Shown here one piece after another: positions 1 to 9,200 of a stretch of DNA of 64,000 bases (position 1 is the stretch's first letter; every line of letters begins with the position of its first letter). The DNA comes from Bin87 sp965261195. GTDB taxonomy: Bacteria; Chloroflexota; Dehalococcoidia; Lucifugimonadales; UBA3495. Under the pieces are notes generated by a model. That model ran no database searches, was not told where the DNA came from, and was given only the letters and a program-made list of their open reading frames with translations. Location of the stretch: the NCBI GenBank assembly GCA_965261195.1, contig OZ253455.1, positions 992,001-1,056,000 on the forward strand. The letters run 5' to 3'. The position numbers and the translations under genes were made by a program.

Positions 1-516
1 GGCGCCGCCGACGTGGCGGAGACCACCTACACCCCCTTCCAGAGTGAGCCTGACGCCGTGCCGGTGCGGCTCATCGTCCGGCGGGTGAAGCCCACGCCCG
101 GTTCCCAGCTGGCCCTCTTCGCCACTTACAGCTATCACGGCTGCATCACCGACCGGGACGGGGATACCCTGGCACTGGAGGCCGACCATCGCCGCCACGC
201 CGAGATCGAGAATGCCATCCGAGACCTCAAGTACGGCGTCGGACTCAACCATCTCCCCTCGGGCCGCTTCGCCGCCAACGCCGCCTGGCTGGCGGTGCAG
301 GTGATCGCCCACAACCTCGCCCGCTGGACCGCGCGCATCGGTCTGGGCGAGCCGGTGGTGACCACCAAGACCCTCCGACGACGCTTCTTCTCGATGCCCG
401 GACGGCTCACCCGCTCGGCGCGCCGCCTCACTTTGCATCTGCCCCAGCGCTGGCCCTGGGAAAACCAGTTCAGTCGCGCCCTGGCTCGATTGCGAGCCCT
501 GCCACTCCCAGCCTGA
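1..516 (+). CDS. IS1380-family transposase, C-terminal part (cut by window start)
   Basis: The frame is open from base 1, so the gene begins upstream of the window and only its last ~170 codons are present. The stretch AEIENAIRDLKYGVGLNHLP followed by FAANAAWLAVQVIAHNLARW is the conserved C-terminal block of IS1380-type DDE transposases: the catalytic Glu region, then the hydrophobic helix that ends in LARW. The basic tail (LRRRFFSMPGRLTRSARRL) is also typical. In this family the enzyme cuts and rejoins the element ends. Whether the copy is intact cannot be judged from here. Confidence 0.7.
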   Translation, partial: GAADVAETTYTPFQSEPDAVPVRLIVRRVKPTPGSQLALFATYSYHGCITDRDGDTLALEADHRRHAEIENAIRDLKYGVGLNHLPSGRFAANAAWLAVQVIAHNLARWTARIGLGEPVVTTKTLRRRFFSMPGRLTRSARRLTLHLPQRWPWENQFSRALARLRALPLPA

Positions 517-799
517 CGGCGGCCGTCTGCCACTGACCCGCCATCCGGCCAACTGAACATCGTCGCCAACTCGCGCCAACTCGGTCCGCTAGGGGCACTT
601 CCTGCTTACCGCCTGTCGAATTCCGCCCGCCATGGCCACTGCGGGCCGCCATCATCGTGTCTGTGTGCCTACCTCACGCCGCCCTCATCCCCACCTATTG
701 GGATCTGGCTGGGCCCGTTCGCCTTCCCTTACCCATCATACCTGGTGTCAACGACACGGACGTCTCGCTTCGGTGGATTCGGGGTTAGACGATGACTAT
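517..799. other. Intergenic, transposase to small ORF
   Basis: About 280 bases between the transposase stop and a possible small ORF. It probably includes the right end of the IS1380-type element, but without the left end I cannot define an inverted repeat. A longer frame that opens at 632 reads through this stretch, but its first 56 residues have no recognisable character. I see no RNA gene here. Confidence 0.4.
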
Positions 800-979
800 A
801 TGTCGGTCGACATTAACCTCGCCAGAGAAGCGGCTCTGCGGTTGCGGCACCGTGCGAGAAACGAATGGGTGGAGCGCCGTCGAATGCGGTTTGGAACAGC
901 TTGCGAAAGGATAATGGCCGATATTGGCGAGGACCTCATTAGCGAGGACCTCTCGGTTGGATCTGGGGAAGCTGAATAG
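800..979 (+). CDS. Small hypothetical protein (59 aa), doubtful
   Basis: ATG at 800 opens a 59-residue charged, helix-prone peptide, rich in Arg and Glu (AREAALRLRHRARNEWVERR), ending in an acidic tail. The tail contains a short DNA duplication (GAGGACCTC twice, near 930-952). A longer frame starts at 632, but its N-terminal part looks like noncoding translation. No family recognised. There is no strong ribosome site. It could be a small regulator or simply an open frame beside an IS end. Confidence 0.25.
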   Translation: MSVDINLAREAALRLRHRARNEWVERRRMRFGTACERIMADIGEDLISEDLSVGSGEAE

Positions 980-1039
980 CTGTTCCAAAGGATCTGTGGT
1001 CAAGGTTGCAGCATGGTGATTGCGGCAGAGAAGTTCGGG

Positions 1040-1045
1040 TATAAT
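1040..1045 (+). promoter_or_regulatory. -10 box upstream of glnII
   Basis: A perfect TATAAT lies 32 bases before the glnII ATG. The -35 region is poor (TTGCGG at 1020-1025 is too close, with 14-base spacing), so the promoter may need an activator, which is common for nitrogen-regulated genes. No operator palindrome seen. Confidence 0.45.
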
Positions 1046-1077
1046 CGTAAGGTAATCTGGATTTTGAGGTTTGGATC

Positions 1078-2100
1078 ATGAGTTACAAAGCGGAATACAT
1101 TTGGATTGACGGACAGGAGCCTACTGCCAAGCTTCGGTCAAAGGCAAAGATCGTGCCCGATGGTGAGGACCCTCCCATTTGGGGTTTCGACGGCTCCAGC
1201 ACCAACCAGGCCCCTGGCGAAAACTCGGACTGCGTGCTCAACCCGGTCCTCGTGGTCCCTGACCCAATACGGCGCGGCGACCATAAGCTCGTGATGTGTG
1301 AAGTGCTGCTCACCGACATGACACCGCACCCCTCCAACACCCGAGCCTCCTGCGCTGCCGCGGCTGAAAAATACGCCTCCCTGGACTTCTGGTTCGGCAT
1401 CGAGCAGGAGTACACCTTCTTTGACGGCATCAAGCCGTTGGGCTGGCCGGACAACGGTTTCCCCGCGCCCCAGGGCGGCTACTACTGCGGCGTCGGTTCC
1501 GACGAGGTTTTCGGCCGGCCCGTGGTGGAGCAGCACATGGACGCTTGTTTGTACGCCGGCCTGGCTTTTGCCGGCATCAACGGCGAGGTCATGCCGGCCC
1601 AGTGGGAGTTTCAGATCGGACCGGTCGGAGCGCCGACCGCGGGCGACCACTTGTGGCTGGCTCGCTGGCTGCTCTACCGCATCGGCGAGGACGTGGAGAC
1701 CGTGGACGGGCGCAAGGGCATCAGCGCCACCCTCGATCCCAAACCGGTCAAGGGCGACTGGAACGGCGCCGGGGCCCACACCAATTTTTCTACCACCCAG
1801 ACGCGGGAGAACTTCGATGCCTGCGTCGCCGCTGCGGAAGCCCTGCAGACGCGCCACGATTTACACATCGCGAACTACGGGCACCGGATTGAAGAGCGGC
1901 TAACCGGATTGCATGAGACGTGCTCCTACCGGGAATTCCGCTACGGCGTATCCGACCGGGGCGCTTCGGTCCGGATTCCCTGGCAGGTGGCCCGAGATGG
2001 CAAGGGATACATCGAAGACCGGCGTCCCAACGCCAACTGTGACCCCTACACTGTGACCAGGTTGATCATCGAAACCGTGGGCGGCGCGGCTGCCGCCTAG
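1078..2100 (+). CDS. glnII: Glutamine synthetase, type II (eukaryote-like GSII)
   Basis: ATP-dependent ligation of ammonium to glutamate, cytoplasmic. At 340 residues it matches the short GSII form rather than the ~470-residue GSI. Landmarks: the beta-grasp segment with WGFDGSS (residues 35-41), the metal-site IEQEY (108-112), INGEVMPAQWEFQIGP (167-182) and the DWNGAGAHTNFS glycine loop (227-238), then ASVRIP and EDRRPNANCDPY near the C-terminus with the catalytic Arg and Glu region. There is no adenylylation-site Tyr of the GSI type, so control is more likely transcriptional or by feedback. It is monocistronic, with a TATAAT box upstream and a decayed Uma2 relic downstream. GSII occurs in actinobacteria and rhizobia and scattered elsewhere, often as a second GS, so another GS gene may exist in the genome. 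Confidence 0.95.
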   Translation: MSYKAEYIWIDGQEPTAKLRSKAKIVPDGEDPPIWGFDGSSTNQAPGENSDCVLNPVLVVPDPIRRGDHKLVMCEVLLTDMTPHPSNTRASCAAAAEKYASLDFWFGIEQEYTFFDGIKPLGWPDNGFPAPQGGYYCGVGSDEVFGRPVVEQHMDACLYAGLAFAGINGEVMPAQWEFQIGPVGAPTAGDHLWLARWLLYRIGEDVETVDGRKGISATLDPKPVKGDWNGAGAHTNFSTTQTRENFDACVAAAEALQTRHDLHIANYGHRIEERLTGLHETCSYREFRYGVSDRGASVRIPWQVARDGKGYIEDRRPNANCDPYTVTRLIIETVGGAAAA

Positions 2101-2329
2101 AGCGGGTGTACATTCGGATTTCTGGGGTGTGCCCAGCGCATCGACCAATGTTCAAGTGTGTTCGGCAGGCCGGGCGCGACGCCGTTTAAGGCGTGTTTAT
2201 ACTCCAAAACAGCGGAGGTCTCGGCCTGTTCCCGCAAACTAACCGGTGTCACTGCCACCACGGCCAGCAACGGAATGCCGATCCAGAAGGCCATCCAGTT
2301 CGACGGCCTGCCCAAGAGTGATGTAGCAG

Positions 2330-2482
2330 TCTCGTCAGCATCCCGCGTTCGGTTGGGTGCGTCAAGCACCCAACCGGCAGGTCACCTCTATCGCGCCGGC
2401 CAGCCAGAGCCGGAGCTGCTGGACGACCCTGACTCCCTGCCCGGCGAGGATGTGCTGCCCGCTTTTCCTTTACGGTGCGGCA
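2330..2482 (+). pseudogene. Uma2/DUF820 C-terminal relic with frameshift
   Basis: The frame at 2351 reads GWVRQAPNRQVT, matching GWLIDPRNRRVT of the intact Uma2 genes at 15.7-17.1 kb. One base is then missing, and the homology continues in the next frame as LYRAGQPEPELLDDPDSLPGEDVLPAF (2383 on), matching the intact genes' LYRPVHEPEMLEDPETLSGEDVMPGF. Only the last ~45 codons survive; the N-terminal nuclease core is gone. The rest of the 2101-2497 spacer holds nothing I recognise. The relic shows Uma2 paralogues being gained and lost locally. Confidence 0.7.
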
Positions 2483-2497
2483 GTATATCTTTGATAT

Positions 2498-3730
2498 ATG
2501 ACTAACAGCATTGAACCCACCCAACCCACCGCCCTCCCCTACCTCCGTGTGCTGGAGGTGGCTTCGCTGATCCCCGGCCCCTACTGCGGCAAGCTCCTGG
2601 CATCGTTGGGAGCGAACGTCATCAAGGCGGAGCCGCTGGCCGGCGACCCGTCCCGTCGGCGCGGCCCTTTTCCTGACGACATCCCCCATCCCGAGCGCAG
2701 CGGGCTGTACCTGTACCTGAATACTGGGAAGCAGTCGGTTACGCTGAACCTGGACGATGCGGCTGGGCGGGATTTGCTGCGGCAACTGGTCGCCGGCGTC
2801 GATATGGTGGTGCATGACTATACGCCGGAGCGGGCTGCCGCCGTGGGTCTTGATGGCGATGCGCTGCAGGCGGCTAACCCGGATGTGATTGTTACCGCCA
2901 TAACCCCCTTCGGCTCGACCGGGCCCTACGCCGACTACCAGGCCGGACACCTGACGACCTTCCACGCCGGCGGCGAGGGTTGGCTGCTGCCCAACGGCGT
3001 GGCGCTGGACACGTTTCCGGACCGTCCGCCCATCATCGCCGGCGCGAACATGGGTGACTATCAGGCTGGCCTGACCGCTGCCGTGGGCGCAATCGCCGCC
3101 GTCTATCACCGCCTCGCCAATCCCGACGCCACCGCCGGCCAGGTGGTGGACGCATCGGCGCAGGAAGCGCAGCTGTCCGTCGGATATATGCCCATCCAGC
3201 GGCACGAGTCCGAGGGAATCACCGAAACCCGCTTCTCCCGCTACTTCCGAGTCGGTGGCGTGCTGCCAGCGTCCGACGGATACGTGGAACTGCTGACGCT
3301 GGAACCCCGCCAGTTTGGGAGTCTGCTGGCGTTTATGGGCAACCCGGATTGGGCATCGCCGGATATGTTCAGCGACCCGGCCACCCACGGCCCGGAGCTC
3401 AACCGCCGCATGAAAGAGTGGTTCGCGCAGCACTCTCGGGAATGGCTCTACGCCGAGGGTCAGGCTCACGGTGTGCCGATTGCGCCCTACTACACGCCCG
3501 ACGAGGTGTTCCACAGCCCGCAGCAGCGAGAGCGGGGCTACTTCCAAACCGTGGAGCATCCGGAGACCGGCCCCCTGGAATACGCCAGCGCACCCTTTCA
3601 GCTGGATGGCACGCCCACCAGGCTGGAACGGGCGCCGCTGCTGGGCGAGCACAACGCCGACGTGTACCGGGGTTTGCTGGGATACAGCAGCCCGGAGTTG
3701 ACGGCGTTGGCACGAGGCGGCGTAATCTGA
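2498..3730 (+). CDS. Family III CoA-transferase (CaiB/BaiF)
   Basis: Moves CoA between carboxylic acids through enzyme-bound thioester and anhydride intermediates. 410 residues is the normal length. The N-terminus has the family signature RVLEVASLIPGPYCGKLLA with LGANVIKAEPLAGDPSRR. The central GSTGPYADYQAG is present. The catalytic aspartate is most likely Asp187 in NMGDYQAGLTAAVGAIAAVYHR. The C-terminal third carries the PPLLGEHN-like end (RAPLLGEHNADVYRGLLGY). Substrate cannot be read from sequence; relatives act on carnitine, formyl/oxalyl, succinyl and bile acid CoA esters. It stands alone, with a hairpin repeat after the stop. Confidence 0.93.
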   Translation: MTNSIEPTQPTALPYLRVLEVASLIPGPYCGKLLASLGANVIKAEPLAGDPSRRRGPFPDDIPHPERSGLYLYLNTGKQSVTLNLDDAAGRDLLRQLVAGVDMVVHDYTPERAAAVGLDGDALQAANPDVIVTAITPFGSTGPYADYQAGHLTTFHAGGEGWLLPNGVALDTFPDRPPIIAGANMGDYQAGLTAAVGAIAAVYHRLANPDATAGQVVDASAQEAQLSVGYMPIQRHESEGITETRFSRYFRVGGVLPASDGYVELLTLEPRQFGSLLAFMGNPDWASPDMFSDPATHGPELNRRMKEWFAQHSREWLYAEGQAHGVPIAPYYTPDEVFHSPQQRERGYFQTVEHPETGPLEYASAPFQLDGTPTRLERAPLLGEHNADVYRGLLGYSSPELTALARGGVI

Positions 3731-3737
3731 TCTAGCA

Positions 3738-3790
3738 ATCTCCCTCTACCTACGGGAGAGGGTTGGGGAGAGGGCCAGGGCCTTTTCATT
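3738..3790. repeat. GGGAGAGGG hairpin repeat
   Basis: CCCTCTACC...GGGAGAGGG followed by GGGGAGAGGGCCAGGG. The same pyrimidine/purine hairpin recurs near 13510, 18750, 35190, 49490, 49525 and 53910. Here it sits just after the CoA-transferase stop and could act as a transcript end, although no T-run follows. Confidence 0.5.
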
Positions 3791-3832
3791 TTCCGAAAAC
3801 CGCAATTCCCGTCATTCCCGTCATTCGCTAAA

Positions 3833-4854
3833 TTCACAAACGAAGTGCAACACTGGGTTGAGGTGTTGCCATGGGAAAGCAGTTTCAGCAGGTTGCCTTT
3901 GAAGAACGCTGTGAAATTTCCCGACTACGCGCCGCGGGACTTTCGGTCCGCCAAATCGCGGCAAGTCTGGATCGCGCGCCATCGACGATTGCTCGGGAGC
4001 TGAATCGCAATGGTTCGCGCACTCAGGGTTACCGGCCCAGTTATGCTGACCAGCAGGCCCGCGCGCGGCGCTGGCGTGGCGCTCGGCTGGAACGCGATGA
4101 CGCGTTGCGTGATCTGGTCCTTTCCCGGCTCAAGCCGGGTTGGTCGCCGGAGCAGGTGGCGGGCCGTTTGGCGCTGGAAGCGGGCCGGAGGGTCATCTCC
4201 CCTGAGAGTATCTACCGTTTCAGCTACGCGTAGCTGGCCCGTAAGAAGGACTACTCCTGGCACCACTATCTGCTCCGAGCCAAGTCCAAACGGGGCTGGC
4301 GAGGGTCGCAAAGGCGGCAGTCCGGCGTCGTTCATTCAGTTGCGACGGCCCCTGGCTGAGCGTCCCCAGAATGCCGCGGATCGCCTTGCGCCGGGACATT
4401 GGGAGGCTGACCTGATGCTGTTCAGCGCCTACGGACCGGCCGTCCTCACCATGCACGAGCGTCATTCTCGGCTGCTCATCGCCGTGCGTCCTGGGGGCAA
4501 GGCGGCGGAACCCATCGCCGCGGCCATGTCCCAGGTACTGAGCGGGTTCCCGTCCCAATGGCGGCAGACCGTTACCTTTGACAACGGCACCGAGTTTGCC
4601 CGCCATTACCGGCTCCACGACCTGGGTGTGGAGACCTTCTTCTGCGATACCCACTCGCCCTGGCAGAAGGGCGGCGTGGAAAACGCCATCGGGCGCTTGC
4701 GTCGGGGTCTGCCCCGGAAGACGGATCTGGACAGTGTGCCGGAGGAACGATTTACCCAGTTGTTGCCGGCGTACAACAACACCCCGCGCAAATGCCTGGG
4801 CTATCGACGCCGGCTGAAATATTCGCACGTGAAGTGTTGCACTTGAAATGTGAA
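3833..4854 (+). mobile_element. IS30-family element, decayed
   Basis: Imperfect terminal inverted repeats (17 of 21 bases match) lie at 3833-3853 and 4834-4854: TTCACAAACGAAGTGCAACAC against the complement of the right end. They enclose a single transposase gene carrying three lesions. The element is about 1.02 kb, normal for IS30. No target duplication is obvious. It abuts the IS110 gene on its right. Confidence 0.8.
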
Positions 4855-4880
4855 TCCACCTTCCCGCTTTCGCGGGAGTA
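3871..4880 (+). pseudogene. IS30-family transposase with a stop and two frameshifts
   Basis: The N-terminal helix-turn-helix is intact (FEERCEISRLRAAGLSVRQI, then IARELNRNGS) and is followed by WSPEQVAGRLALE. At 4231 a TAG replaces an expected CAG (YAQ). Near 4295-4303 one extra G shifts the frame; homology resumes at GRKGGSPASFIQLRRPLAER. It runs through the DDE domain (GHWEADLM; VTFDNGTEFARH; HSPWQKGGVENAIGRLRR). Near 4806 one base is missing before TPAEIFAREVLHLK. With three independent lesions this copy cannot encode a transposase. The end is approximate. Confidence 0.85.
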
Positions 4881-4904
4881 TCCGTGTTGTGTGTCAAGGG
4901 TTTT

Positions 4905-5942
4905 TCAGGCGGTGGTGGCGTATTCTGCCACCCAGGGGGTGCCCCGGCGGGCGATGGCGTTCAGCTGCGTCACCAGCTTCCGCAGCACCGCCACCAGGGC
5001 TACTTTCTTCGCCTTGCCGCGCTGACACAAGCCTGGATAGAAATCCCGCAACTGCGGGTGATGCCGCGCCGCCGACTGCGCCGCCAGGTACAACACCCGC
5101 CGCACCGGGCTGCGCCCGCGGCGGCTGCGCCGCCTTCCCCGCTGCTGGCCGCTGTCGTTGGCCCAGGGCGCCAGGCCGCTGCGGGCGGCGACGGCGCGAG
5201 GGTCGCAATGTCCGAGTTCGGGCAGTTCCGCGACCAGGGTGGCCGCGGTCAAGAGGCCGATGCCCGGCACGCTCCGGTACAGTTCGGCCTGCTGGGACAG
5301 GGCGGTGCGGCTGGCCAGGGTGGTCTGATACTCGGCTTCCAGTTGGGCAATCTCGTCGTCCAGCCAGGCGACGTGCCTCCGCAGGGACGCCGCCGCTTTG
5401 GGGGACAGTCGGCCTTGGTCCAGCCGGTTCCGTTCCTGCACTCGCTGCTGCACCAGTTGCTCCCGACGGCGCAGCAGGTCCGGCAACTCGGCCCGGGCCG
5501 CGGCGTCTTCCGGTTCGTCCTCCGGTTGGGGATATTCCGGGCCGTCAAAGGCCGCGCCGTAGCGGGCCAGCGCCTGGGCGTCCAGCCGGTCGGTTTTGGC
5601 CAGGTGTCCGCTGGCCTGGGCATAGGCGCGCACCCGGTTGGGATGGGCGCGTCGCGCGGGCAGCCCGGCCGTCCGCAGCGCCTGGGCCAGGGGCGCTGCA
5701 TCGCCCCCGGTGGGTTCGTACACCACCTGGGCGATGTCCTGGGAACTCAGCCATTCCAGCAGGGCGGCGATGCCAGCGGGCGTGTTGGCAAAGCGTTGGG
5801 ATGCACCCGTCGCCGCCGCCGCGTCCAGATGGGCTTTGCTGACGTCAATGCCGATTACGATGGTCCTTGGTTGCACTCTCCTTGGTTGCACTCTCCTTGA
5901 CCCGGTGTGACAATGCCGTTGCTGGGCAGCCATCCTCCACAC
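4905..5942 (-). CDS. IS110-family transposase (DEDD, Tnp20 domain)
   Basis: A RuvC-like DEDD catalytic domain lies at the N-terminus (VIGIDVSKAHLDAA, then VVYEPTGGDAAPLAQAL, then KTDRLDAQALARYG), followed by a coiled-coil spacer. The C-terminal Transposase_20 domain has SVPGIGLLTAATLVAELPEL and the conserved serine region (RSGLAPWANDSGQQRG). 345 residues without lesions, so it may be active. The start is uncertain: ATGs at 5942 and 5933 precede an unusual direct repeat encoding RVQPRRVQPR (GTTGCACTCTCCTTG twice on the plus strand at about 5872-5900), just before the first beta strand. IS110 elements lack long inverted repeats, so I could not define the ends. Confidence 0.88.
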   Translation of the reverse strand: MWRMAAQQRHCHTGSRRVQPRRVQPRTIVIGIDVSKAHLDAAAATGASQRFANTPAGIAALLEWLSSQDIAQVVYEPTGGDAAPLAQALRTAGLPARRAHPNRVRAYAQASGHLAKTDRLDAQALARYGAAFDGPEYPQPEDEPEDAAARAELPDLLRRREQLVQQRVQERNRLDQGRLSPKAAASLRRHVAWLDDEIAQLEAEYQTTLASRTALSQQAELYRSVPGIGLLTAATLVAELPELGHCDPRAVAARSGLAPWANDSGQQRGRRRSRRGRSPVRRVLYLAAQSAARHHPQLRDFYPGLCQRGKAKKVALVAVLRKLVTQLNAIARRGTPWVAEYATTA

Positions 5943-6208
5943 TTGCGATGCGGGCCCAGTGTTCGTCCCCGGTATCCGTTCGGAGCGTTAGGCTGCCTAT
6001 TGGCGCGAGGGGTGTCTTATCCCGCACGGCGCCACCGGGAGTTGACCCCCCGGCCCGCCCAATGACGGACGACGCGCCCCTCGCGCCCACCCCGCAGATT
6101 GGCCGATCTGTGAAGTATACGCAACATACAAATGACGGGTTGGGGGTTGGAATGGCAGTGGATGAACCGGCGTGTTAGGCTGGAATATCGTTGCGCGGGG
6201 CAGTAATC

Positions 6209-9200
6209 ATGACCGACCAGACTGCATCCACAAACCAATCGCCGGCAACCCAATCGCTGCCGCCGGCGGTAATTGCCGTGCCCGTGGGCCAGGCGGCGTT
6301 GACTGCCCTGGGACGGGCGGTGGAGCGCGCGCAGTCCGGCGACCCATTCGCGCGGGTTGTGGTGGTGGCCGACCATATCGATGCGGCCAGTTCGGTGCGC
6401 CATTGGCTCGGCGCGCTCGGTGTGGTCAATGTAACGGTGCAGACGGGGGGACGCCTCGCCGCCGACCTGGCCCAACCCGGATTGCGTCCGGCAGGGGCCA
6501 CGCAGACCGCGGCGCTCAGGCCGCTGACCCGGACGCTGGAATCCCAGGCGGTGCGGCAGGTGGCGGACGCGGCGATCGATTCCGCCGGCTTGCCGCTATC
6601 ACCGGCCGGCCGCCGTCGCCTCTGCCAGTCCATTGCCGCCGCTTTCCGCGAGATGCAGGAACGCCCGCGACCCCACGGCGCCGACGCGTCTACCGGTGCG
6701 GCACCCTTCAACTCAACGCCAATCGACATTGAAAAGCGGTTCGGCGAATACCGGGCGCTGCTGCGAGAACGGGGCTACTACACCCGCGGCGAGCTGCCTG
6801 AGCTGGCCGCCGTTGCCGTCGATAGCCATTGGTCGCCAGGAGACTTACCTGCCACCATCTACTACTTGCCCCGTCGGTTTACCGCACCCGAAATGCGACT
6901 GGTGCGCGCTCTGCTGGACCAAGACCGGTGCCAGGTGATTATCGGTTTGACCAACGATGCGGATGCCGACGCGCCCGTCGTCGAACTGGCGACCGTCCTC
7001 GGCGCGCCGGACTCCGGCATCGCAGACCAGGCCGACCGGCATCATTTACAGCATCCGTTACAACCACAGCATCTACAACCACAGCATCCGTTGCAACAAA
7101 AAGCGGATGCCGGCACGCTGTCCATCGTGGCGGCTCCCGACCCCACGGAAGAGGTGCGGGCGGTGGTGCGGCGGATCGCGTCGGACGCAGACGCTGCGCC
7201 GTTCTACCGCACCGCCATCGTGCATCGGCAGCTTGCTCCCTACGCCAGCCTGTTGCGCCAGGAACTGACCTTCGCCGGTATCCCGTTCGCCGGGCTGGAG
7301 CGCCGCACCCTGGCTGACACGCTGCCGGGCCGGTTGCTGTTGGGCCTGGTGGACCTGGCCGTGGCGGGCGGCCCGGAACCCAACGGCAACCCAGGAACTA
7401 ACGGCAACCCGAGAACCAACGGCACCGTTGATCGCGAACGCCTCATCGACTGGCTAACCTCCGCTCCGGTGAAGTACCAGACGCGACCGGCCGCCGGCGA
7501 TGGGCCGGGCCGGTGGCGCACCACGCCGGCGGCGGGTTGGGCGCAATTGGCACGCAACGCCCGCGCCAACGGCCCAGCGGCGCAGTGGACCAGCCGGCTG
7601 AAAGCCCACATCGACCAGCAGCAACGTCGGGCCGCGTACTACGCCGGTGTCAACACATCTGCTGGGGACGGCGATGGCGACGGTGCTGGCGACGCCGCTG
7701 GCGAACACCCGCAGTTGCAGCGCGACCGCCATCTTGCCGACGAGCTGTCCCGTTTCGTCAACAGCCTTGCCTGGCGGCTGCGCGAACTCGCCAACCCGCC
7801 AGACCCGTCCTGGGAATCGGTGGCGGCACTGCTAAATCAGGCGTTCGACGATTACCGGTGGCGCGAACCGGGCCAGCGGGACGACAACCAAAGTGACGAC
7901 AACCAAAGGATCCGGGATGCGGTGGACGCCCTGGCGAATCTCGCCGATTGGGACACTGACTACAGTATCCGGGTTTTGCAGGAGACCATCCACGAATCGC
8001 TGCAAACCCCGGTTTCCGACCGGGGTCGACCGGTGGGCGCCGGCGTGTACATCGGCCCGCCCGCCGGCATCGTGGGCATTCGTTATCAGACGGTGTACAT
8101 GGTGGGCCTGATTGAGGGCGAGTTTCCGCCGCGCCCGCGCTCCAATCCGTGGCTGCACGACGATGCCGCCCGGCTGCGGCATGACACCGCCCTGGAACGC
8201 TACGATTTTCTGGGCGCGCTGGCTGCCGCGGACGAAGCCGTATTGTGTTACCCGGCGGTGCGCGAGCAACAATACGCAGCCCACCCGTCCCGCTGGCTCA
8301 CCGAAGCGGCCAACGGGCGGCATCACGCCGCCGGCAATCCGGAGCGTCTCACCTACGAGACCCTGACCGCCGACGCCGATGCCAGGCCGTGGCTCACCGT
8401 GATCCCGTCCCGCGAATCGGGATTGAGGCAACTGTCCGCCCACGCCAACGGGCATACGCCCGCGACCCAGCCGGCTACGGTACAGCCGGCCGACGGCGCG
8501 GATTACAACCTGATGCACCTGATCGCGCACCCGCGGCTCACTCTTGCGGCGCACCCGGCGGTGCAGCAGGAAAGCCGCCTGGTGCGCGCGCTGGAAGGCC
8601 GGCTGGCGCGCCGCAGCAATCTCCTCACCGAGTGGGATGGCCGGGTCGGTGAGGATGTGCCACGGATGATGGCCCTTGGCACGCGCCAGCAACCGGTTTC
8701 AGCCAGCCGCCTGGAAATGTGGGCGCGCTGTCCGTATCAGTATTTCCTCTCTCGCAGCCTGGGACTGGAGGGGCTGCCCGAGGCGGAAGCGGAAGAAATA
8801 TCAGCGCTGGACCGGGGCTCGCTGGTACACCGGATACTGGAGCGATTCGTCGGCGCACCGGCCCGGGACCTGGAAACCCTGCTGGCCGTGGCCGTCGACG
8901 AATTCGCCGCCGCCGAGCAACAGGGCATTACCGGCTACCATCTGCTTTGGGAAATACAGCAGGCGACCATCCGCGACCGGCTGGCCGAGTTGTTAGCCGC
9001 CGAAACGGAATGGCTGGGCGATGTCAATTCGGTGGTATCGGCTGCCGAGGTGAGTTTCGGGCCGGGCACCGGCGTCGGCGAAGTCAGCGTGGCGGTGCAC
9101 GGCCTGGGCGACGTGTGGTTCCGCGGCGCAATTGACCGTCTGGACGTGCTGCCCGACTCGGTGCGCGTCCGCGATTTCAAGACCGGCGCTCCCGGAAATT

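Noticed and set aside
2249..3652. 467-codon open frame on the minus strand
   Set aside because: Antisense of the CoA-transferase; no family features and no ribosome site.
4231..4233. Recoded stop (as in the rhodanese) in the IS30 transposase
   Set aside because: It is TAG, not TGA, and two frameshifts follow, so ordinary decay explains it.
4850..5900. Two long plus-strand frames
   Set aside because: They lie opposite the IS110 transposase; Arg/Pro/Gly-rich shadow translations.
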